Below are positions 57,239 through 64,000 of a stretch of DNA of 64,000 nucleotides, piece by piece. Positions within the stretch are counted from its first letter, which is position 1. The number at the start of each line of letters is the position of its first letter. The notes below the pieces were generated by a model. The model worked only from the letters and a program-made list of their open reading frames with translations, ran no database searches and was not told the origin of the DNA. The stretch is from Ruminococcaceae bacterium KH2T8 (GTDB lineage Bacteria; Bacillota; Clostridia; Saccharofermentanales; Saccharofermentanaceae). The translations under genes were made by a program, and so were the position numbers. Location: the NCBI GenBank assembly GCA_900111435.1, contig FOIY01000002.1, positions 310,001 through 374,000 on the forward strand. Direction: 5' to 3'.

Positions 57239-58779
57239 TCATCAAGATTACAGACGAAAGTAACTTTATAAAGGAAGAAGACCTCAAGAAATACGCCGAC
57301 TACGCTCAGAAGTTGGCAGATCTTGTATTTGATGCGGATAAGGGATATATCGATATCTCTATGAGGCATCTTGTCTCAGATTCATATGCGACACTTACTT
57401 ACGTGACTAAGGATGATATCAAGGACCTCAATATGAGGACTCGTGATATCGATTCCGTTACTGATGTTCTTTCATATCCTATGCTCGAGATGTATGAAGG
57501 AAAGCTTGAGACCGAGCTCGATCCTTCCGAATTTGAGTTTGATGAGAACGGTAATCGCGTTCTTAATATGGGTGATATCCTTGTCTGCCCCGAAGTAGCT
57601 TATGAGCATGCAGACGAATATGGTCATTCCAATGAACGTGAAATAGCTTTCCTTATCGCTCATTCTCTCCTTCATCTTGTGGGCTATGACCACATCGAAG
57701 AGCGAGATGAGAAGAAGATGCGTGCTCTGCAGAGAAGTCTTATGGAGGAAATCGGTCTTGCTATCTCAGAGGATGATTCCGAGATCACCGATCACAAGGA
57801 TGAGAAAGTAGATCTCATCGCTTATCCCGCAGGTTCCATATGTAAGCATGTCGGTTATGTAGCGCTCCTCGGTCGTCCCAACGTCGGTAAGTCTTCGCTC
57901 ATCAATTACATCACGGGCATGAAGGTAGCTATCGTATCTCATAAGCCTCAGACTACGAGGACCAATATCAGATCGATCTATAATACTGACGATGCTCAGA
58001 TAATCTTCACTGATACTCCCGGTGTACATAAGCCCGGCTCGAGACTAGGTGAGATTATGGTATCTAATTCTTTCTACAGCGCAAAGAATGCAGATGCGGT
58101 TCTTCTTATTGCAGACGGTAGATTCAAGACTCTCGGTGAAGTTGAGCTCGATCTGATCAGAAGGTGTAAAGAGAATAATAAGAAGGTCATCCTTGCAGTT
58201 AATAAGAGTGACGAGATCAGTAAGGAATCGCTTCTTCCGCTGATCCAGGCATATGCAAAGGAATATGATTTCAAAGAGATCATCCCCATAAGTGCCAAGA
58301 CAGGTGATAATGTTGATCTTCTCCTGGAAAAGCTCGCTGAGCTTCTCCCCGAAGGTCCGAGGATGTTCGATTCGGAATTTATGACGGATCAGACAGAACG
58401 TGAGATCGCCAAGGAGCTTATAAGAGAGCAGCTCCTTCATTATACGAATCAGGAGATCCCTCACGGCGCAACTGTTGAGATCGAGACTTTCGAAGAAAAG
58501 TATAAGAATGATTCAAAAGATGAATATGACCGTGAGATGGTCATCATAAAGGCTGCAGTTATCTGTGAGCGTAATTCCCATAAGGGTATCATCATCGGTA
58601 AGAACGGTGCCATGATCAAGCGTATCGGAACATCCGCCAGGATGCAGATTGAGCGCATGCTCGGCTGTAAGGTATACCTTGACCTTTTCGTTAAGGTAAG
58701 GGAAGACTGGAAGAATAGCGAGATCCTCCTCAAGGATTACGGTTATCAGTCTGAAGGCGACGAGAAGGATGGCATCTGA
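57235..58779 (+). CDS. Fused rRNA endonuclease YbeY and GTPase Era
   Basis: A single 514-residue protein that joins two normally separate ribosome factors. Residues 1 to about 185 are YbeY, with zinc ligands His143, His147 and His153 in AHSLLHLVGYDH and DVLSYPML upstream. A linker (about 186-206) leads to Era: G1 GRPNVGKSS (213-221), QTTRTNIRSIY (G2), DTPGVHKP (G3), NKSD (G4), SAK (G5), and the C-terminal KH domain with IIIGKNGAMIKRIG (GKNG 455-458). No ATG, GTG or TTG with a ribosome site occurs in the linker, so separate Era synthesis is unlikely. Between ybeY and era many relatives have dgkA and cdd, absent here. Confidence 0.93.
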   Translation: MIIKITDESNFIKEEDLKKYADYAQKLADLVFDADKGYIDISMRHLVSDSYATLTYVTKDDIKDLNMRTRDIDSVTDVLSYPMLEMYEGKLETELDPSEFEFDENGNRVLNMGDILVCPEVAYEHADEYGHSNEREIAFLIAHSLLHLVGYDHIEERDEKKMRALQRSLMEEIGLAISEDDSEITDHKDEKVDLIAYPAGSICKHVGYVALLGRPNVGKSSLINYITGMKVAIVSHKPQTTRTNIRSIYNTDDAQIIFTDTPGVHKPGSRLGEIMVSNSFYSAKNADAVLLIADGRFKTLGEVELDLIRRCKENNKKVILAVNKSDEISKESLLPLIQAYAKEYDFKEIIPISAKTGDNVDLLLEKLAELLPEGPRMFDSEFMTDQTEREIAKELIREQLLHYTNQEIPHGATVEIETFEEKYKNDSKDEYDREMVIIKAAVICERNSHKGIIIGKNGAMIKRIGTSARMQIERMLGCKVYLDLFVKVREDWKNSEILLKDYGYQSEGDEKDGI

Positions 58780-59494
58780 TCCGATCAGTGTCAGAGGTTT
58801 GATCCTCAGATCTCGTGAATTCAAGGAAAAAGACCGTATGGTCACTGTCCTGACGGCTGACCGCGGTATCATGACTATCTGCGTCAAAGGTGTATCATCC
58901 AAGAACAGTAAGAATGCTTTCGCATCAGTTCCGTTTTCGCTCTGTGATCTGGTGGTCAATCCTTCCGGAAATTTCAATTACCTGAAAGAAGGTTCGATCA
59001 TCGAAAGCAATGCTGGCATAATGGGTTCGCTTGAAGCAATGGCAGTAGCGGGACATATCTCCAATATCCTGAATGAATCCATCTTTCAAACGGAAAACTC
59101 ACATCTTGCCTATGAGCTTTGTGTCTATGCTTTTTATGCTCTCGGTAAGTTTCCTGAAAGATATGCCGAGATCTATTGTGCCTTTAACTGGAGGATCCTT
59201 ATAGATCTCGGATTTGCATCTGTTTATGAGACTGAAGACGGGCAAATGTATTACTATATCAGCACTGAGGATTCACGTATTTCGCCATATAGTCAGCAGG
59301 GCCTGTTCAAGATCTCAGCTGCAGGCTTAAAGGCCCTTAATTTCTTTGCTTCATGCCGTCCCGCTGAGGTTTTTAACGTTACTTTAAATGAAGTATTACA
59401 GGATGAACTTCGCAGATTCACTACTCAATATATGCAGAATCAGTTCGAATATGAGATAAAGGATCCTATCAAAAGACTCGAGAACCTTATTTAA
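58769..59494 (+). CDS. recO: DNA repair protein RecO
   Basis: RecO loads RecA with RecR on SSB-coated DNA. The 241-residue protein has an N-terminal OB fold (VRGLILRSREFKEKDRMVTVLTADRGIMTICVKGV) and a helical C-terminal domain. The four-Cys zinc site seen in some RecO proteins is not obvious. It overlaps the ybeY-era gene by 11 bases and keeps the conserved era-recO order. Confidence 0.92.
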   Translation: MASDPISVRGLILRSREFKEKDRMVTVLTADRGIMTICVKGVSSKNSKNAFASVPFSLCDLVVNPSGNFNYLKEGSIIESNAGIMGSLEAMAVAGHISNILNESIFQTENSHLAYELCVYAFYALGKFPERYAEIYCAFNWRILIDLGFASVYETEDGQMYYYISTEDSRISPYSQQGLFKISAAGLKALNFFASCRPAEVFNVTLNEVLQDELRRFTTQYMQNQFEYEIKDPIKRLENLI

Positions 59495-59607
59495 CTTTTC
59501 TTAATCAATAAATGAGATTATCTTAATTGCGTTTTGACTTCGTATTAATATCCGATAGATAAGATAAGACCATAAAACAAAAGGCGCAAGCCTGAAGGAG
59601 TAATGGT

Positions 59608-60597
59608 ATGGATATCAATGTCAGGAGAAAGTTGGAACTGCTCGCTAAGAATAGAGATATCATCGGCAGAAAATACACCCTCGATAACGGACTTATGAGC
59701 ATTGTCGGCTCGATGATACTCATGAGCGCTGACAGAGAAGCTGATCTTGAAGAGCTTAAGACCTGCAGTGATATCTTAAAGAAGAAAACGGGATTGTTCT
59801 CGAGCTTCAGATCAATTTCGGAGCTCTCGGTAATAAGCAAGATGGCTGTATCTTCTGATCCTGAGAGTTATATAACTGAACTTAAAGCAGTATACGATAA
59901 GATCTGCAAAGGCAGATTCGCCGATAATTCATATATGATCCTCGCAGCTATGTCTATCTGTGATCAGGGAAGAGCTGATGATGCAGATCAGATCATTGCT
60001 AAGTTCAACAATCTTATGAAGAGAATGAGCAAACTTCACCCCATCCTTACATCCTCCGAAGATATGGCTTTCGCAATGCTTCAGGCACTGACGGATAAGA
60101 GTGTCGATCAGATCTTGAGAGATATAGAAGAAGCTTATATCTATCTTAAGAAAGTTCGTCATATCAAAGTTGGTTCCGGTGCGATCATGTCACTTTCTCA
60201 GGTTCTCGCTATCACTGACGGTGATATGAGGATAAAGTGCGATAAGTCGATCAATATGTTCAATGATTTTGCCGCACACGGTATCAAGTACGGAAAAGAA
60301 TCCGAATTTGCATCTATCGGTGCACTCATCGATCTTGATATAGATAATAACGTTTTCATCAATGAAGTGATCGAAGCTGATACGATGCTCAAGAATACAA
60401 AGGGTTTCGGTTCCTGGAGTCTTGATGCAAAGACCAGGCTTATGTTCGCAGCTCTTATAGTAAGTAGCGTCTACAGTTCTGAAAATGATTCGTTAAACGG
60501 TGCAGTCATCGGAAATACTGTTGCAACGGTGATCGCAGAAGAGATCGCGACACTCATGGTTACGATGATGTGCTGCAGTGCATCGACCTGCAACTAA
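59608..60597 (+). CDS. DUF4003 family protein
   Basis: A 329-residue soluble helical protein that looks like the DUF4003 family, with MILMSADREAD, an ILTSSEDMAFAMLQAL segment near the middle and repeated short helices. Family members are cytoplasmic proteins of unknown function, sometimes regulated with membrane or stress genes. GGAG precedes ATG. The C-terminus MMCCSASTCN carries three closely spaced Cys. It is separated from recO by 113 bases that contain TTGACT at 59545-59550. Confidence 0.7.
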   Translation: MDINVRRKLELLAKNRDIIGRKYTLDNGLMSIVGSMILMSADREADLEELKTCSDILKKKTGLFSSFRSISELSVISKMAVSSDPESYITELKAVYDKICKGRFADNSYMILAAMSICDQGRADDADQIIAKFNNLMKRMSKLHPILTSSEDMAFAMLQALTDKSVDQILRDIEEAYIYLKKVRHIKVGSGAIMSLSQVLAITDGDMRIKCDKSINMFNDFAAHGIKYGKESEFASIGALIDLDIDNNVFINEVIEADTMLKNTKGFGSWSLDAKTRLMFAALIVSSVYSSENDSLNGAVIGNTVATVIAEEIATLMVTMMCCSASTCN

Positions 60598-60634
60598 AAC
60601 AGACATTCTTCTTTTTAATCTACCCTATCACGTT

Positions 60635-60667
60635 TAAGACCGGTCCAATCCCCTCGGACCGGTCTTA
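60635..60667 (+). terminator. Strong hairpin after the DUF4003 gene
   Basis: A perfect 12-base-pair stem TAAGACCGGTCC/GGACCGGTCTTA with a nine-base loop. It is followed by ATTATGG rather than a T tract, so termination efficiency is uncertain. Confidence 0.65.
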
Positions 60668-60778
60668 ATTATGGCAAAAAATGGTAGAAACTCACGCTCA
60701 TTTAGAGAGTTTTCGAGGCTTATCAAAGTTAACATATCATCAGTATCAGAAATCGAAGCTTTGTAGAAAGGAAATACT

Positions 60779-61954
60779 ATGGACAATTTTGAATTCTATT
60801 CTCCCACATGTTTTGTATTTGGTAAGGACACCGAGCTCAAGGCCGGTGAATATGTAAAGAAGTTTGGCGGCACGAAAGTATTGATCCATTACGGCGGAGG
60901 TTCAGTTATCCGTTCCGGTCTTCTCGACAGGGTAAAGAGCTCTCTGGATTCCGAGACTGTATCTTATATCGAACTTGGAGGAGTCAAGCCTAATCCCAGG
61001 AGCGGACTTGTATATGAAGGTATCGACCTCTGTAAGAAAGAAGGCGTTGACTTCATATTGGCAGTAGGCGGAGGAAGCACTATCGACTCTGCGAAAGCTA
61101 TCGCTGCAGGCGTTGTTTATGACGGGGATTTCTGGGACTTTTATCAGGGTAAGGTTGTCGAGAACGCACTCGGAGTCGGTACTATCCTTACTATCGCGGC
61201 AGCCGGAAGTGAGGGAAGCCCGGATTCAGTAATTACTAAGGAAGACGGAATGTTTAAAAGAGGTGCGAGCGGTCCTGCCCTTCGTCCCAAGTTCAGTATA
61301 TTAAATCCGGCGCTGACTCAGACACTTCCGCCTCACCAGACCGCTGCCGGTATCACGGATATCATGGCTCATCTTTATGAAAGATATATAACAAACAGTT
61401 CCGAGGTCGAAGTCACTGACAGAATGATCGAAGGCCTCCTTATGACACTTGTCCATGAAGGACCGAGAGTGATCGCTGATCCCGATAATTATGAAGCGAG
61501 AGCAAATATCATGTGGGCAGGAACGATGGCACATACGAACTGCTGTGGTGTCGGACGAAGCCAGGATTGGCTCAGCCACATGATCGAGCATGAATTCTCG
61601 GCTCTTTATGATGTTGCTCACGGCGCCGGCCTTGCCGTAACGATGCCTGCTGTATTCACTTATGAGATGGAGCATAACGTAATGAGATTTGCTCAGGTGG
61701 CAACCAGGGTTTGGGGATGTCAGATGGATTTTGCTCACCCTGAAGTTACTGCCAGAGCAGGTATCGAAGCTCTCAGAAATTTCCTTATCTCTATCGGAAT
61801 GCCGAAGAATTTCGCTGAACTTGGAGCTAAGGAAGAAGATATCCCTAAGCTCGTAGATACTCTTTGTAACGGTGACGGCAGAGACGGTACGATCACGGGT
61901 TTCCTTACTCTTGATGAAGAAGCATGTACGAAGATCTATAAGATGATGGTCTGA
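60779..61954 (+). CDS. Iron-containing alcohol dehydrogenase (YqhD/BdhA-like)
   Basis: A 391-residue group III alcohol dehydrogenase that reduces aldehydes or oxidises alcohols with NAD(P)H. The N-terminal FYSPTCFVFGKD and YGGGSVIRSGLLD and the LAVGGGSTIDSAKAIA nucleotide motif match YqhD and BdhA. Metal ligands Asp194, His198, His267 and His281 fall at the same positions as those known for YqhD. Substrate is not determined; a fermentation role (butanol or other aldehyde reduction) is plausible in an anaerobe. AAAGGA precedes ATG. Confidence 0.93.
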   Translation: MDNFEFYSPTCFVFGKDTELKAGEYVKKFGGTKVLIHYGGGSVIRSGLLDRVKSSLDSETVSYIELGGVKPNPRSGLVYEGIDLCKKEGVDFILAVGGGSTIDSAKAIAAGVVYDGDFWDFYQGKVVENALGVGTILTIAAAGSEGSPDSVITKEDGMFKRGASGPALRPKFSILNPALTQTLPPHQTAAGITDIMAHLYERYITNSSEVEVTDRMIEGLLMTLVHEGPRVIADPDNYEARANIMWAGTMAHTNCCGVGRSQDWLSHMIEHEFSALYDVAHGAGLAVTMPAVFTYEMEHNVMRFAQVATRVWGCQMDFAHPEVTARAGIEALRNFLISIGMPKNFAELGAKEEDIPKLVDTLCNGDGRDGTITGFLTLDEEACTKIYKMMV

Positions 61955-62021
61955 TCTGTGTTAATATCAGATCAGTAGTTATGACCGCTCCGGCATATGT
62001 GATAAAGGAGTTAATCAGTTC

Positions 62022-62615
62022 ATGAAGATCTTCGATATATCCCAGGAAGTATTCAGCTGTAAAGTTTTCCCAGGAGATCCGTCTCCGGTCAGGGAACAGA
62101 TAATGCATATCAGTGACGGTGAGATATGTAATCTCACGAGATTTGAGATGTGTGCTCATAACGGTACGCATGTTGATGCTCCGTATCATTTTATCGACGG
62201 CGGCAAGACTATAGATCAGGTCGATCTCGACAGATTCGTAGGACCCGCATATGTTGCAGAGCATGAAGGAGATATTACCGCATCAGATGCTCAAAGAATA
62301 TTAGAAGAAGCATCTAAACTCGGTGACGGTTCTCACGAAAGGATCCTGGTTAAAGGCCAGGCTGTCATGACTACTGAAGGTGCAGAGGTCTTCGCAAAGG
62401 CAGGTATTAAGCTCTTTGGCAATGAATCCCAGACTGTAGGTCCCGAAGATGCTCCGATGGCTGTACATCTTATAATGCTCGGTGCTGAAGTTGTACTCCT
62501 CGAAGGTATAAGACTGGCTGATGTTCCCGCAGGATCATATCTTCTTGATTCGGCTCCGATAAATCTTGGCGGTTCGGACGGTGCTCCCTGTAGAGCTATA
62601 CTCATAAAGCTATAA
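62022..62615 (+). CDS. Cyclase-family metal hydrolase (KynB-like)
   Basis: A 197-residue protein of the cyclase/arylformamidase (PF04199) family. The metal motif HNGTHVDAPYHF (His46, His50, Asp52, His56) is intact, and the ASGxR-like region and C-terminal EGIRLADVPAGSYLLDSAPINLGGSDGAPCRAI are typical. Known members hydrolyse N-formylkynurenine or similar amides, or act on isatin; no kynurenine gene is nearby, so the substrate is open. AAGGAG precedes ATG. The next gene starts 13 bases later. Confidence 0.88.
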   Translation: MKIFDISQEVFSCKVFPGDPSPVREQIMHISDGEICNLTRFEMCAHNGTHVDAPYHFIDGGKTIDQVDLDRFVGPAYVAEHEGDITASDAQRILEEASKLGDGSHERILVKGQAVMTTEGAEVFAKAGIKLFGNESQTVGPEDAPMAVHLIMLGAEVVLLEGIRLADVPAGSYLLDSAPINLGGSDGAPCRAILIKL

Positions 62616-62627
62616 CGAGGTGAACTT

Positions 62628-63608
62628 ATGCGAAAGGTAAAGTGGGGAATAATCGGAACAGCTAACATAGCCGCAGGTTGTACTATTCCGGGCATGAAAC
62701 TTGCATCGAACTGTGAGCTTTATGCCATCGCAGGGAGAAATATCGATAAAGCAAATGCTTTCAAGGAAAAGTTCGGATTCACAAAGGCATATGGCAGTTA
62801 TGATGAGCTGATCGCCGATAAAGACGTCGAGGCTGTATATATCCCGCTACCAAATAATCTTCACATAGAGTGGGTCATCAAAGCTCTCGAGAGCGGTAAG
62901 CATGTATTATGCGAGAAGCCTCTGGCATTAAATGAATACGAAGTGCAGCTGATGTTCGCAGCCGCCAAAGCTAATCATGTTTATCTCATGGAGGCATATG
63001 CTTATCTTCATACTCCATATATCGAAAGCCTCAAGGATGATATTGCAAGCGGCATCATAGGTGATGTTGATTACGTTGAGACAGCTTTCATTACTCAGGG
63101 ATATGAAGAAGATATCAGGCTTCATAAGGACATGGGCGGCGGTGCCATGTATGATCTCGGTTGCTACTGTACGACAATGATGCTCTCGCTCATCGATTCT
63201 GAACCTGAATATGCTAAGGCAAGCGCAGAGTTCTCTGATAAAGGTGTTGACCTTATGACTGCAGGTATCATCAGATTCAGTAACGGAGCAAGGGGGTCCT
63301 TTAATGTCGGCATGATGCTTGCGGCAGAGAAGTTCTCAAGATTTGACAGACTCTATATCCACGGAAGCAAGGGCTCTATTAGATCCGAAGTCGAATATAA
63401 TCAGGAGGGTGATGTCTCCTACAAGATCTATACCGATAATGGTATAACTGAGCGAAAGGTATCCATTCCGCAGAATTATTCACTCGAGATCGCGCAGCTC
63501 GGCAGATGTATTACTGATTGTGAGACTCCCCATATCACTCCTGAATTCTCGCTTAAGAATGCTAAGCTGATGGATAAGATATTTAAAGAGATAGGTTATT
63601 ACGATTGA
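62628..63608 (+). CDS. Gfo/Idh/MocA-family oxidoreductase
   Basis: A 326-residue NAD(P)-dependent sugar or polyol dehydrogenase-like protein: a Rossmann fold with WGIIGTANIAAGC, IAGRNIDKANAF, YIPLPNNLH and the EKPLA motif (HVLCEKPLALNE, catalytic Lys), followed by the C-terminal beta-sheet domain with DMGGGAMYDLGCYC. Substrate cannot be told. GAGGTG precedes ATG. It forms an apparent operon with the cyclase-family hydrolase. Confidence 0.92.
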   Translation: MRKVKWGIIGTANIAAGCTIPGMKLASNCELYAIAGRNIDKANAFKEKFGFTKAYGSYDELIADKDVEAVYIPLPNNLHIEWVIKALESGKHVLCEKPLALNEYEVQLMFAAAKANHVYLMEAYAYLHTPYIESLKDDIASGIIGDVDYVETAFITQGYEEDIRLHKDMGGGAMYDLGCYCTTMMLSLIDSEPEYAKASAEFSDKGVDLMTAGIIRFSNGARGSFNVGMMLAAEKFSRFDRLYIHGSKGSIRSEVEYNQEGDVSYKIYTDNGITERKVSIPQNYSLEIAQLGRCITDCETPHITPEFSLKNAKLMDKIFKEIGYYD

Positions 63609-63623
63609 TATGATATGATCTGC

Positions 63624-63651
63624 TTGCTATTTGACTTCTTATCTGTATAAT
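63624..63651 (+). promoter_or_regulatory. Promoter of the HAD gene
   Basis: TTGCTA (63624-63629), a 16-base spacer and a perfect TATAAT (63646-63651), 33 bases before ATG. Confidence 0.55.
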
Positions 63652-63683
63652 CTAATAAATTTCATGGGATAAGGAGATGAATA

Positions 63684-64000
63684 ATGAGTAAGTATTCAAT
63701 AGTTTTCACTGATCTTGACGGCACTGTATTTAAGAAAGACAAATCTATCTCCGAAAGGACAATACGTTCCATAAGGAGGATAAGAGAAAAGGGCACACTT
63801 TGGGTAGTTGCTTCAGCAAGACCGGAGCGCGCCATTTCTATATATGATGAGATACGTGAAGCAGATGCACTAATAACTTTAAACGGCGCAAGGATCAAGC
63901 TTCATGACAAGATCATAAGTAACGGTTTTTCTAAGGATGATGCTCATAAGATACTTGATGTATTAAAAGACCGCGATGATCTTATCGTTACGATCGAATC
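63684..64000 (+). CDS. Cof-type HAD hydrolase (3' truncated)
   Basis: The start of a HAD phosphatase, cut by the window edge after 105 codons. Motif I is FTDLDGTVFKKD (nucleophile Asp10), followed by ISERTIRSIRRIREKG and VVASARPERA (motif II region), LITLNGARI, which together are typical of the Cof/YidA-type IIB sugar-phosphate or pyridoxal-phosphate phosphatases. AAGGAG seven bases upstream supports the ATG at 63684. Confidence 0.88.
   Translation, partial: MSKYSIVFTDLDGTVFKKDKSISERTIRSIRRIREKGTLWVVASARPERAISIYDEIREADALITLNGARIKLHDKIISNGFSKDDAHKILDVLKDRDDLIVTIE

Overview
The window reads as a chromosomal segment of a low-to-mid GC Bacillota, most likely class Clostridia. The evidence is gene order (ylxM-ffh-rpsP-khpA-rimM-trmD-rplS, asp23-amaP-nusB-xseAB-ispA-dxs-nadK-argR-recN, phoH-pgpH-ybeY-era-recO), RNase Y, LexA with a Gram-positive type SOS box, a CIRCE element and a PPi-dependent phosphofructokinase. 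Threonine-rich envelope proteins suggest an anaerobic gut or rumen lineage, but genus cannot be fixed from this sequence. No sporulation gene was recognised. No tRNA, rRNA, CRISPR array, insertion sequence or prophage was seen. Coding density is high and no gene-free gap exceeds about 300 bases.

Layout. 1-5000: mismatch repair mutS (5' end outside the window) and mutL, then miaA. 5100-6900: lexA and a divergent sigma-region-4-like gene plus a membrane protein. 7000-11350: gdhA, a cell-wall-anchored thioester-domain adhesin between two identical terminator cores, and a tandem pair of Cys-rich membrane proteins. 11375-15700: a DUF3048 lipoprotein, a LytR-CpsA-Psr (LCP) protein and a membrane PPM pseudophosphatase with an extracellular SH3 domain. 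15724-21150: lysC, yqeG, yraN, a MocR-type aspartate aminotransferase and purB. 21235-31540: a membrane diguanylate cyclase; the SRP/ribosome operon; pfp inserted before rbgA-rnhB; a degenerate GGDEF-EAL protein. 31800-42220: a lipoprotein, efp, and the long asp23-to-recN operon. 42170-49774: an RluA-type pseudouridine synthase, rny, a two-component system, galE and a second LCP protein. 49800-60600: groESL under CIRCE, ymdB, lspA-rluD, phoH-pgpH-ybeY/era fusion-recO, and a DUF4003 protein. 60779-64000: a YqhD-like alcohol dehydrogenase, a cyclase-family hydrolase, a Gfo/Idh/MocA oxidoreductase and a truncated HAD hydrolase.

Most genes are conserved housekeeping genes whose functions follow from family membership. 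The unusual content is: an in-frame YbeY-Era fusion; a thioester/isopeptide adhesin bracketed by duplicated terminators; a membrane pseudophosphatase that has lost its metal-binding aspartates, placed directly behind an LCP gene; a GGDEF-EAL protein with both active sites degraded next to a separate intact diguanylate cyclase; an SOS box overlapping the lexA -35; and several rearrangements of otherwise conserved Bacillota gene order. No convincing new defence or mobile system was found.
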